Shown here: piece by piece, positions 41,792-49,965 of the stretch
How positions within the stretch are numbered: the first letter of the stretch is position 1
How the letters are laid out: each line of letters opens with the position of its first letter
Assembly: GCA_026314275.1 (NCBI GenBank)
Contig: CP111109.1
Span: 868,001 to 932,000, forward strand
DNA: 64,000 nt
Reading direction: 5' to 3'
From: JAGOEY01 sp017997515
GTDB taxonomy: Bacteria > Pseudomonadota > Gammaproteobacteria > Burkholderiales > Burkholderiaceae_C
Notes under the pieces: model-generated
What the model was told of the DNA's origin: nothing
The model's database searches: none
What the model saw: the letters and a program-made list of their open reading frames with translations, nothing else
Translations under genes and position numbers: made by a program

Positions 41792-42922
41792 TTACTCCAC
41801 GCTCACGGCAACGTCGTAGCCGTGGGTTTTGAGCAGGGCGTGGCGGCGGGCCTGGTCCAGGTCGTGGGCCACCATTTCTTCAATCATCTGGTCGAGGGTG
41901 ATCTCGGGCACCCAGCCCAGTTTCTCTTTGGCCTTGGTGGGGTCGCCCAGCAGGGTTTCCACTTCGGCGGGGCGGAAGTAACGCGGGTCGATCTTGACCA
42001 CCACGTCACCCACGGCCAGGGCGGGGGCTTTGTCGCCAGTGATGGCGGCCACGCTGCCTACTTCGTCCACCCCCGTGCCTTCAAACCGCAGGGTCACGCC
42101 CAGCTGGGCGGCGCTGCGGGTGATGAACTCGCGCACGCTCACCTGCGTGCCGGTGGCAATGACAAAGTCTTCGGGCTGGTCTTGCTGCAGCATGAGCCAC
42201 TGCATACGCACGTAGTCGTGGGCATGGCCCCAGTCGCGCAGCGAGTCGATGTTGCCCATATACAGGCAGTTTTCCAGGCCCAGGGCAATGTTGGCCAGGC
42301 CCCGAGTGACTTTGCGGGTCACAAAGGTTTCGCCCCGGCGCGGGCTTTCGTGGTTGAACAGGATGCCGTTGCATGCATACATGCCGTAGGCCTCGCGGTA
42401 GTTCACGGTGATCCAGTACGCATACAGCTTGGCTACGGCGTAGGGGCTGCGGGGGTAGAAGGGTGTGGTTTCCTTCTGCGGGGTTTCCTGCACCAGGCCA
42501 TACAGCTCGGAGGTGGACGCCTGGTAGAAGCGGGTTTTCTTCTCCAGACCCAGAATACGGATGGCCTCCAGGATGCGCAGGGTGCCCATGGCGTCCACGT
42601 CGGCGGTGTATTCGGGGGCCTCGAAACTGACGGCCACGTGGCTTTGGGCGCCCAGGTTGTAGATCTCGTCGGGCTGGGTCTGCTGGATGATGCGGGTCAG
42701 GTTGCTGCTGTCGCTCAGGTCGCCGTAATGCAGCACAAAGTTGCGGTTGTTGATGTGCGGGTCTTGGTAGATGTGGTCAACCCGGGCGGTGTTGAACGAG
42801 CTGGCGCGGCGTTTGATGCCATGCACGATGTAGCCTTTTGCCAGCAAAAACTCCGCCAGATACGAGCCGTCTTGCCCGGTTACGCCGGTGATGAGTGCGG
42901 ATTTTTGCGTAGTAGTGGTCAT
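41792..42922 (-). CDS. gmd: GDP-mannose 4,6-dehydratase
   Basis: Cytoplasmic SDR enzyme of 376 residues that converts GDP-mannose to GDP-4-keto-6-deoxymannose. The NADP site is SALITGVTGQDGSYLAEFLL and the Gmd signature HGIKRRASSFNTARVDHIYQ follows. The Ser/Glu site is in FYQASTSELYGLVQETPQ and the Tyr-x3-Lys in PRSPYAVAKLYAYWIT. NHESPRRGETFVTRKVTRGL is intact. The start MTTTTQKSAL is preferred over an upstream extension. It is 6 bp ahead of fcl, so fucose synthesis is one unit. Confidence 0.96.
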   Translation of the reverse strand: MTTTTQKSALITGVTGQDGSYLAEFLLAKGYIVHGIKRRASSFNTARVDHIYQDPHINNRNFVLHYGDLSDSSNLTRIIQQTQPDEIYNLGAQSHVAVSFEAPEYTADVDAMGTLRILEAIRILGLEKKTRFYQASTSELYGLVQETPQKETTPFYPRSPYAVAKLYAYWITVNYREAYGMYACNGILFNHESPRRGETFVTRKVTRGLANIALGLENCLYMGNIDSLRDWGHAHDYVRMQWLMLQQDQPEDFVIATGTQVSVREFITRSAAQLGVTLRFEGTGVDEVGSVAAITGDKAPALAVGDVVVKIDPRYFRPAEVETLLGDPTKAKEKLGWVPEITLDQMIEEMVAHDLDQARRHALLKTHGYDVAVSVE

Positions 42923-42978
42923 AGAGATCAGGTTTTCAAAAATGTGTGCGTTTGGCATTCGGTGCTAACGCGGGTTTG

Positions 42979-43007
42979 GTCATTGCGAACGCAGCGCGGC
43001 AATCCAT
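42979..43007. repeat. Family B repeat unit
   Basis: GTCATTGCGAACGCAGCGCG then GCAATCCAT, a single unit in the 107-bp gap between gmd and manC. Confidence 0.75.
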
Positions 43008-43029
43008 ACCCTCGCGCCGCGCCCGCATC

Positions 43030-44466
43030 TCAAGATGCAGCCAGCGCCACTGGCGCACGCCCGTACACGTCTTCCAGCCGGACGATGTCGTCTTCACCCA
43101 GGTAGCTGCCGGACTGCACTTCGATCAGCTCCAGCGGGGTTTTGCCTGGGTTCTTCAGGCGGTGCACGGTGCCCAGGGGGATGTAGGTGGACTGGTTTTC
43201 AGTCACCAGAAACACCTTGTCGCCACAAGTGACTTCAGCAGTGCCTTGCACCACGATCCAGTGTTCGGCACGGTGGTGGTGCATTTGCAGTGACAGTTGC
43301 GCGCCAGGCTTGACGGTGATGCGTTTGACCTGGAACCGCGTGCCGGTGTCCACGCTGTCATACGCGCCCCACGGGCGGGCGGTGTGGCGGTGGCTGTTGG
43401 CCTGGGCAACCCCCTGTTGATTCAGATGGCTAACCACGTCTTTGACCTGCTCGGCATGGCTGGCCGCCACCACCAGCACGGCGTCTGGTGTGTCGATGAC
43501 CAGCAGGTCCTGCGTGCCCAGGGCCACCACGGGGCGGTGGGGGGCATGCACAAAGGTGTTGCGGGCGTGCAGGGTGTGGGCCTGGCCGTGGTGGCGGTTG
43601 CCATGGGCGTCGGGGGTGGACAGCTCTGCCACGGCGTTCCAGCTGCCGACGTCGCTCCAGGCGCCGCTGAAGGGCACCACGGCCACGTCGGCATGGTGCT
43701 CCAGCACGGCGTAGTCCACGCTGTCTGCACGGCAGGCGGCAAAGGCCTGGGGCTCGGGGCGGATAAATGCGTTGTCGCGGCTGGCGGCAGCCATGGCCTG
43801 CTGGCAGCTGGCCAGGATGTCGCCGGCATGCTGCTGCAATGCGGCCAGCAGCACACCCGCCTGGCACAGGAAGATGCCTGCGTTCCACAACACGTCGCCC
43901 TGCAGGATGAGGGCTTGGGCCGCGTCGGCTTGTGGCTTCTCGATAAACCGGGCCACCGCATGGCTGCCGTCGGCGCGGGCCGCGCCCTGCTGGATGTAGC
44001 CATAGGCGGTGCTGGGGAAGCTGGGCACCACACCAAAGGTGACGATGGCACCCTGCGCAGCGGCGGCCTGGCCTTGCAGCACCATGGCAACAAAGGCCTG
44101 GGTGTCGGGGATGTGGTGGTCGGCGGGGCAGAACAGCAGCAACTGGTCGGCGGGCACAGCCAGCGCGGCCAGTGCCATGGCAGCGGCAGTGTTGCGCGCA
44201 ACAGGCTCCAGGATGGTGGTGCCAGCCACACCGGCGCCTTGCAGGGCTTCGTCCACCAAAAAGCGATGTTCGTCCGCGGCCACACACAGCACGTGTGCAG
44301 ATGTTTGGCCCGGCAGCTTGGGCAACTGCGCCACACGCTCCAGCGTGTGTTGCAGCAGGCTTTTGCCGGCTATCAAAGGCACAAATTGTTTGGGCAAGGC
44401 TTTGCGCGACAGGGGCCACAGGCGCGTGCCAGAGCCACCGCACAGAACAACGGGTTGGATCAACAT
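43030..44466 (-). CDS. manC: Mannose-1-phosphate guanylyltransferase / mannose-6-phosphate isomerase
   Basis: Bifunctional type II enzyme of 478 residues feeding GDP-mannose to gmd/fcl. The nucleotidyltransferase domain starts IQPVVLCGGSGTRLWPLSRK with the pyrophosphorylase signature, and continues with LFCPADHHIPD and VARFIEKP. The C-terminal cupin isomerase part shows RPWGAYDSVDTGTRFQVKRI, LSLQMHHHRAEHWIVVQGTA and STYIPLGTVHRLKNPGKTPL with the metal His residues. Both activities appear intact. Confidence 0.95.
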   Translation of the reverse strand: MLIQPVVLCGGSGTRLWPLSRKALPKQFVPLIAGKSLLQHTLERVAQLPKLPGQTSAHVLCVAADEHRFLVDEALQGAGVAGTTILEPVARNTAAAMALAALAVPADQLLLFCPADHHIPDTQAFVAMVLQGQAAAAQGAIVTFGVVPSFPSTAYGYIQQGAARADGSHAVARFIEKPQADAAQALILQGDVLWNAGIFLCQAGVLLAALQQHAGDILASCQQAMAAASRDNAFIRPEPQAFAACRADSVDYAVLEHHADVAVVPFSGAWSDVGSWNAVAELSTPDAHGNRHHGQAHTLHARNTFVHAPHRPVVALGTQDLLVIDTPDAVLVVAASHAEQVKDVVSHLNQQGVAQANSHRHTARPWGAYDSVDTGTRFQVKRITVKPGAQLSLQMHHHRAEHWIVVQGTAEVTCGDKVFLVTENQSTYIPLGTVHRLKNPGKTPLELIEVQSGSYLGEDDIVRLEDVYGRAPVALAAS

Positions 44467-44536
44467 AAGGTGGTTGGCAGAGCGGCAGGCTCTGCTGAAG
44501 GGGTGAATGAAGGCGCGGGTTAGTTAATGACCGCAG

Positions 44537-44620
44537 CGTCATCGCGAGGCCGCAGGCCGTGGCGACGCATGCTCAGACGCAGCGCTTGATCGTGGATTGC
44601 TTCGCTACGCTCGCAATGAC
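44537..44620. repeat. Family B repeat pair
   Basis: CATCGCGAGGCCGCAGGCCG and a diverged inverted unit ATTGCTTCGCTACGCTCGCA, in the 201-bp gap between manC and wzc. These are the most upstream copies of the family seen in the cluster. Confidence 0.75.
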
Positions 44621-44667
44621 GGCTACGAGTCAGCGTATGGCGGAACTGATTTCGCAAACTCTGTACA

Positions 44668-46887
44668 TCAGTATTTGTAGTCGGTGTACCGATAGTTGCC
44701 GTATTTGTAGCCCATGCCATAGCCATAACGGCGCTTGGTGACATGTAGGCCGTTGAAGATCACGCCCCGGGTTTGCACGCCCGATTGCAGCAGCCGTTTG
44801 GCAGACTCTTGCAACTCGCCCAGGCTGGTGATCTCGGCCCGCGCCACCAAGAAGACAGCCCCCGCCAACGAGGCCAGGATGGCCGTGTCCGACGCGGCCA
44901 GCACGGGCGGTGTGTCGATGATGACCAGGTCGTATTGGCTGGACAACTGCTTCAGCAAGGCCTGGGTGGCCGGTGTCATCAGAAGCTCGGCCGGGTTGGG
45001 CGGCAGGATGCCGGTGGCCAAAAAGTCCACGTTGGGCGCCACATTGCGGCGCAGGGCATCGGCCAGCGGCACGCTGCCACTCACCACCTCGCTCAGGCCA
45101 CGTTCTCGGCCCTGGCCAAAGTACTGGTTCAGGTGGCCCCGGCGCAGGTCGGCGTCGATGAGCAGCACCTTTTTGTTGGCTGCGCCCATCACGGCTGCAA
45201 AGTTGACGCTGGTGAATGATTTGCCAATGCCGGGCGTGGGGCCGGTGATCAGCATGATGTTGTTGGCAGCGTCCAGCATGGCGAACTGCAGCGCGGTGCG
45301 CAGGCTGCGCAGGCTTTCCACCACCGGGTCTTGTGCGGCCACCACGGCCAGCACGTGGCTGCCACCCACCTTGTCTTTGATAGCTTTGGCCTGCTGCACC
45401 TGTATGTCGGAATGCGGCAGGGTGGCAAACACGTGCAGGCCTGCATGCTGCTCGATGTCGGCCGGGTCTTTGATGCCAGGGCGCAGGCTGTTGCGGATGA
45501 AGGCCAGCGCCAGCCCGGCCAGCAGGCCCAGCACGCCCGCCAGGGCAACTACCATGGATTTGCGGGGTTTGACAGGAAGCTCTGGAACAGCGGCCACGTC
45601 CACAATGCGCACGTTGCCGACCTTGCCCTCTTTCACCAGGCGCAGCTGCTGGAAGCTGTTGAGCAGGCTGGTGTACAGCTCGTTGTTGACCTTGACGTCA
45701 CGCGTCAGGCGCAGCAGGTCTTGCTCGACGTTGGGGAAGGTCTTGACGCGGCCGTTCAACGAGCCCAGCTCACCCTGCACGCTGCGAATCTGGGCGTCGA
45801 TGGTCTGGATGGTGGGGTGCTGTGCGGTGAAGCGGGCTTCGAGTTCCTTGCGTTTTTGCTGCAGCTCGATCAGCTTGGTTTGCAACAGCACGCCCTGGTC
45901 CAGGATCACCTTGGCTTCGCTGCCCAGGTCAAAGGTGCCGTTCTGGTTGCGGAACTGGTTGAACTTGCTTTCCGACGTTTCCAGCTCTTTGCGCAGCTGG
46001 GGCAGCTGGGTGTTGAGGAAGTTGATGGATTTTTCGGCCTCGGCAGCCTTGCGCTCGACGTTCTGGCGCACGTACAGCGTGCCGATTTCGTTCAGGGTGC
46101 GGGCGATAAGTGCGGGTTCGTCGCCCTGCAAAACGCTGCGGATCACACCGGACTGTTTGCCTTGCTCGCTGATGCGCATGGCACTTTGCAGGTCTTCGGT
46201 GACGGCAAGCCAGGACGCACGGGTGACATAAAACGCGGCACCGGGTTTGCCCTCTGCGCTGGCCACCAGCATCTCGCCCGCCGCACCTTCCACGCTGAAG
46301 GCCAGCGGCTGGCCAAAGCTGCCTTGGCCCAGGGTGTCGCCGTCTGGTGACAGCAGGGTGTAGCCCGCTTCGGTAAGCACCACGGTGAAGCGTTTGCCCT
46401 CCTGCGCTGGCGGCACCTTGAGGTGCACAACACGCAGCGCCTCGGTGCCGCTCACGTAGCCACCCATGCCCAGAAACCCGGGGTTAGACACCTCGGTGGC
46501 GCGGCGTGACAACCAGCGGCCCACCAGGGGGATGTATTTGGGTGTGACCTCCATGTCGAGCTGGAGGTTGGTGACGGCCTGGCCCACCACCAGGCGGGAG
46601 CGCAGGATTTCGATTTCAGCGGTGGCTGGCGACTTGATGTCGAACATGCTGCCCAAATCACCCAGCATGCTGCCCACGCCGCCCGCTTTGCTGTCTTCGA
46701 CCTGGATCAGGGTGTCGGCCTCATAGGCGGGTGTGCTGAGCAGGGCATACGCCACGCCCACGGCCAGCGCCAGGGCGGTGATCCCGGCGATGAGCCAGCG
46801 GCTGTCGAGCACCACGTCGAACAGTTCAAGCAGGTTGATTTCGTCGCCGTCGTCTTGTGGGGGTTGCTGGTAGGTGGGAGAGTTCAT
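44668..46887 (-). CDS. wzc: Polysaccharide co-polymerase tyrosine autokinase (Wzc)
   Basis: Inner-membrane protein of 739 residues controlling chain length and export together with Wza and Wzb. Two transmembrane helices (about residues 30-55 and 455-475) enclose a large periplasmic Wzz-type domain with coiled-coil segments. The cytoplasmic BY-kinase domain has Walker A GPTPGIGKSFTSVN, Walker A' VLLIDADLRRGHLNQYFGQG and Walker B DLVIIDTPPVLA. The C-terminal tail KRRYGYGMGYKYGNYRYTDY is the Tyr cluster that is autophosphorylated, the substrate of Wzb. Confidence 0.96.
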   Translation of the reverse strand: MNSPTYQQPPQDDGDEINLLELFDVVLDSRWLIAGITALALAVGVAYALLSTPAYEADTLIQVEDSKAGGVGSMLGDLGSMFDIKSPATAEIEILRSRLVVGQAVTNLQLDMEVTPKYIPLVGRWLSRRATEVSNPGFLGMGGYVSGTEALRVVHLKVPPAQEGKRFTVVLTEAGYTLLSPDGDTLGQGSFGQPLAFSVEGAAGEMLVASAEGKPGAAFYVTRASWLAVTEDLQSAMRISEQGKQSGVIRSVLQGDEPALIARTLNEIGTLYVRQNVERKAAEAEKSINFLNTQLPQLRKELETSESKFNQFRNQNGTFDLGSEAKVILDQGVLLQTKLIELQQKRKELEARFTAQHPTIQTIDAQIRSVQGELGSLNGRVKTFPNVEQDLLRLTRDVKVNNELYTSLLNSFQQLRLVKEGKVGNVRIVDVAAVPELPVKPRKSMVVALAGVLGLLAGLALAFIRNSLRPGIKDPADIEQHAGLHVFATLPHSDIQVQQAKAIKDKVGGSHVLAVVAAQDPVVESLRSLRTALQFAMLDAANNIMLITGPTPGIGKSFTSVNFAAVMGAANKKVLLIDADLRRGHLNQYFGQGRERGLSEVVSGSVPLADALRRNVAPNVDFLATGILPPNPAELLMTPATQALLKQLSSQYDLVIIDTPPVLAASDTAILASLAGAVFLVARAEITSLGELQESAKRLLQSGVQTRGVIFNGLHVTKRRYGYGMGYKYGNYRYTDYKY

Positions 46888-46912
46888 ACGCTAACTAACT
46901 TTTGGCTAACTT

Positions 46913-46926
46913 TTGGCATATGCCAA
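46913..46926. promoter_or_regulatory. Perfect 14-bp palindrome upstream of wzc
   Basis: TTGGCATATGCCAA lies 26 bp upstream of the wzc start in the 166-bp gap after wzb. It could be an operator or part of a processing site; no regulator can be named. A second palindrome GGGGCGCGCCCC is at 47012-47023. Confidence 0.4.
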
Positions 46927-47053
46927 GGTGTCTGGATGCCCGCTTGTCTGCGGGCCCGGCCCTGTGGTGGTGGTGCCAGGTTCAAAAAAATGAAGGTGAC
47001 TGGGACTGCGCGGGGCGCGCCCCATGGGTCTTGTGCCTTGTGGTGGCGTGGGG

Positions 47054-47488
47054 TCAGTCCAGCAGCCGGATGCGCGGCACCCAGTCGGCTACACCACGGG
47101 CAATGTGGGCATAGGCGGTGTCGAAGGCTTCACGCGGCTTGCGATGGGGGTCTTCAATATCGAACTTGCCCAGCTCACCCAGGCGGAAGACTTTGCCACG
47201 CACCAGCGGGTGCAGCTGCTCGACTTCGACCTTGTGGCGTTGCTCCATCACCAGGATCATGTCTGCGGCCTGGCACATCCAGCTGGACAGTTGCCGGGCA
47301 CGGTGGGCCGACAAGTCCACGCCCTGCTCTGCCGACACTTCGATGGACAGGGGGTCTGCGGGGTAGCCCACCAGGGCACCCAGCCCGGCTGAAGAGATGG
47401 TTTTGTCGGGGAATTGCTGGCGCAACAAGGCTTCGGCTATGGGGCTGCGGCAGATGTTGCCAATACACAGAACCAGGATGTTTTGCAT
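47054..47488 (-). CDS. wzb: Low-molecular-weight protein-tyrosine phosphatase (Wzb)
   Basis: Cytoplasmic phosphatase of 144 residues that dephosphorylates the Wzc tail. The P-loop CIGNICRS (C-x5-R) is at residues 7-14 in NILVLCIGNICRSPIAEALL, and the general-acid Asp is in DIEDPHRKPREAFDTAYAHI. It lies 13 bp after wza and is followed by wzc, the standard wza-wzb-wzc order. Confidence 0.95.
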   Translation of the reverse strand: MQNILVLCIGNICRSPIAEALLRQQFPDKTISSAGLGALVGYPADPLSIEVSAEQGVDLSAHRARQLSSWMCQAADMILVMEQRHKVEVEQLHPLVRGKVFRLGELGKFDIEDPHRKPREAFDTAYAHIARGVADWVPRIRLLD

Positions 47489-47501
47489 CGGTCGAGGTGC
47501 T

Positions 47502-48722
47502 TTATTTGACGGCCGAGACCGAGCCGTTGACGATGTTCGCGCTGGGCAGGATCAGGTTGATAACACGGCTCCACAGCACCAGGGGCACGGGGTCGACATA
47601 GACCACGTCGCGCGACTTGAGGGCAAAACCTTCGGCCAACGCGTAGGCCACGGGGGAGCTGGCATCGAGGTGAAAGATTTCGGGCTTGTCGTCGGCCGTG
47701 GCGCGCACCACGTACACCTGCCGTGGGTCACCCGATGTGGTGCTGACACCACCGGCTTCGCCCAGGGCTTCGTTGAGGGTGAGGCGGCCGTTGCGCAGCA
47801 CCAGCGCCATGGGGCGGGTGACTTCGCCCAGCACATAGACCTTGGCTTCTTCTTTGCTAAGCACCCGCACCATGTCGCCGCCGCCCAGCAGGATGCTGGA
47901 GGGGTTGACGCCGAGTTCGGTGAGCTGCTGCAGGTTGATGGGGGTGGTGGTGCCGTTGCGCGAGATGGCCAGGCTGGAGCGGTCGGCCAGGGCGGTGAAG
48001 CCGCCTGCGCGGTTGATGGCCTCCAGCAGGGTCATGGGGATGTCGTTCACGGCCTGCAGGCCGGGGGTGCGCACTTCACCGTCAATGTACACGCGGCCGC
48101 TGCGGTAGGACTGGATACGCACCGTGACCTGGGGCTCCTTGAAGTACCTGGACAGGCGCTGGACCAGCAGGTCGCGGGCCTCAAACTCCGTCAGCCCACC
48201 CAGCTTGAGGTTGCCCGCGTACGGGAACTGGATCAGCCCGGCCGGGCTGACGTTGTAGCCGTTGCCCACGGGGGACAGGCTGGAGGCGTCGGTGGCCAAT
48301 GAGGAGCCAGCAGGGGCAATGGCCAGCTCGGGGTGGTCCCACACCACGATGTTGAGCACGTCGCCCGGGCCGATCTGGTAGGGCTTGGCCACACCAAACA
48401 GGCGGCGCACGTCGTCGCCCACGTCGGTGGCCCGGCTGGCGCGCTGCTGGCGGATGAGTTCAGGGGTGACGGCTTGCAACACGCCGGGTGGCGGCATGTC
48501 GAGGCTTCCCGCCTGCTGCGCGCCCGTGGTGGAGGTGCTGCGCTGCGCAGTGATGGAATACGGGTTGCCTGCGGAGGCATCTTTTGCAGGCAGGGCCCGG
48601 CCCATGGACATGCCGGGGGCATATGCGCAGCCGCCCAGCCAGGCAGCGGCCAACAGCATGGCAGAGCAGCGGGCCCAGGACAGGCGCGACAGGAAATGGA
48701 GGTTCTTCAACATGGGAGACAT
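47502..48722 (-). CDS. wza: Outer-membrane polysaccharide export lipoprotein (Wza)
   Basis: Outer-membrane translocon subunit of 406 residues. The lipobox is LAAAWLGGCAYAPGM (Cys about residue 32). The polysaccharide export domain begins GVAKPYQIGPGDVLNIVVWD with HPELAIAP, and SLBB-type domains follow (VYIDGEVRTPGLQAVNDIPM; EAKVYVLGEVTRPMALVLRN). A C-terminal helical region is short compared with E. coli Wza. Two ATGs (48722, 48713) are close; neither has a strong ribosome site. It is the first structural gene after rfaH and the ops element. Confidence 0.94.
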   Translation of the reverse strand: MSPMLKNLHFLSRLSWARCSAMLLAAAWLGGCAYAPGMSMGRALPAKDASAGNPYSITAQRSTSTTGAQQAGSLDMPPPGVLQAVTPELIRQQRASRATDVGDDVRRLFGVAKPYQIGPGDVLNIVVWDHPELAIAPAGSSLATDASSLSPVGNGYNVSPAGLIQFPYAGNLKLGGLTEFEARDLLVQRLSRYFKEPQVTVRIQSYRSGRVYIDGEVRTPGLQAVNDIPMTLLEAINRAGGFTALADRSSLAISRNGTTTPINLQQLTELGVNPSSILLGGGDMVRVLSKEEAKVYVLGEVTRPMALVLRNGRLTLNEALGEAGGVSTTSGDPRQVYVVRATADDKPEIFHLDASSPVAYALAEGFALKSRDVVYVDPVPLVLWSRVINLILPSANIVNGSVSAVK

Positions 48723-48880
48723 TAGGGACGAGAGGCTATCGCGACAGCGGGGGCACTAATGGCCACACCGCGAGGGGAGGGAGGCTGAGACAAGCTGAGA
48801 CGGCGGATTTTAAGGGACGCCAGACAATCCCCAAAAAGTATCCAAACTTTACGAAAACACGTGGAAAAAATGCAAACGCG

Positions 48881-48892
48881 CAGGCTACCGCA
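48881..48892 (-). promoter_or_regulatory. ops element (RfaH recruitment site)
   Basis: On the minus strand TGCGGTAGCCTG matches the ops consensus GGCGGTAGCNTG at all but the first position. It lies in the 268-bp leader between rfaH and wza, on the strand of the polysaccharide genes. The rest of that leader is A/T-rich with no gene. Confidence 0.72.
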
Positions 48893-48990
48893 ATGTTTTT
48901 CTGCTTTTGCACAGAAAAAACACAGAATTTTTGCGATTTTTGAAACCCAACACCCCCGATGGCCTCGCCACCTTGAAGTGCCTCACTGCG

Positions 48991-49563
48991 TCACAGCACG
49001 TCCAACCGGTGGTGCTCTACCTTGACCACCTGCGGACGGCCCACCAGCTCTAGCAAGACGGATACCCGCCGACTGGACACTGACTTCACCAAACCCTCCA
49101 AGCCCTTGAAGGCCGGGTCACTGAAACGAACCTTGTCGCCAGGGCGCAAAGCACTGAGCTCTGCGACGTCGGCGGCGTTGCGGTCCGCTTCAAACTGCCG
49201 GATCACGTCCAAAATATGCGGGCGAATCGTGGCAGCTTCATGACCAAAACGCACCACATGGGACACTCCCCGCGTGGAACGAACTGGTGCAATGGACTGG
49301 GTGGGACGGGTGGGCCGAAAAAATACATAGCGCGGGAACATGGGCTCAGAGATGACGCTGGAGCCCCCTTCCAACAGCTTTTTCAGGCGCTTGTACAACG
49401 GCAAGTAGGCGTCAAAGTTCTGCAGCGCCAGATTTTGGTGCGCCACAGCTTCGAGCTGGGGACGGGTATAGGCCAAGAACCAGGGCTGCGCAGTGCATGC
49501 CTGGCTTGAACTGGCCAACAAAGATTCATCGCCCGCGGCGGTTTCGCCATCCAACAGAATCAC
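48991..49563 (-). CDS. rfaH: RfaH/NusG-family transcription antitermination factor
   Basis: Elongation factor of 190 residues. The NGN domain begins PWFLAYTRPQLEAVAHQNLA and contains EPMFPRYVFFRPTRPTQSIA; the C-terminal KOW-like part shows LRPGDKVRFSDPAFKGLEGL then VKSVSSRRVSVLLELVGRPQ. RfaH-type factors load at ops sites and let RNA polymerase cross long, weakly translated operons. It is directly upstream of wza with an ops-like site between, so it probably serves the whole 25-kb cluster. The start is uncertain: GTG 49563 has AGGA only about 3 bp away, and a TTG a few codons later is better spaced. Confidence 0.9.
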   Translation of the reverse strand: MILLDGETAAGDESLLASSSQACTAQPWFLAYTRPQLEAVAHQNLALQNFDAYLPLYKRLKKLLEGGSSVISEPMFPRYVFFRPTRPTQSIAPVRSTRGVSHVVRFGHEAATIRPHILDVIRQFEADRNAADVAELSALRPGDKVRFSDPAFKGLEGLVKSVSSRRVSVLLELVGRPQVVKVEHHRLDVL

Positions 49564-49965
49564 TTTCCTGCCTCACTTTTTTGTACTAACGCCGTTTGAA
49601 ACGACTTGTATTTATTAACACCCTTCATAACCAAAAACCAGAATGCGAAATTAACTGCCAAGCAGTTTAAATGAAAACCCTTACAACCCGGAAATAGTGC
49701 AAGTAACATGCTGTTTTCCTTGGCTAATTTACGGAAATTGCGGGAAATGAAGCGCAAGTCTGGTATTCAGTACACGGGCTGCAGTGCATGAAAACTGGGT
49801 AAAACTGTGTATTGCGCAGCCCCATCGGATGCGGGGCGCAAAGCTTGGAAACAACAGGGCAAATGCCTCTATTTGTAATGAAACAGCGCACCGTGGTGGC
49901 GTGGGCAGCTTGGCAACGTGCGCAAAGCGGCATGCCCACCTAAGACCGATCTGTGCCACGGGATA
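49564..49965. other. Divergent intergenic region between rfaH and mutS
   Basis: About 400 bp, clearly AT-richer than its surroundings near 49564-49760. A 65-codon frame exists at 49560-49757 (minus) but has no recognisable domain and a poor start, so it is taken as the rfaH leader. It must hold the rfaH promoter; no clear -35/-10 pair was picked. Confidence 0.5.

Noticed and set aside
40772..43105. 777-codon open frame on the plus strand opposite fcl and gmd
   Set aside because: It is antisense to two clearly identified genes, has composition typical of GC-rich shadow frames and no recognisable domain.
44735..46231. 498-codon plus-strand frame opposite wzc
   Set aside because: Antisense shadow, Ser/Arg-rich with no domain.
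49560..49757. 65-codon minus-strand frame upstream of rfaH
   Set aside because: No domain, no good ribosome site, and it lies in the expected promoter/leader region.
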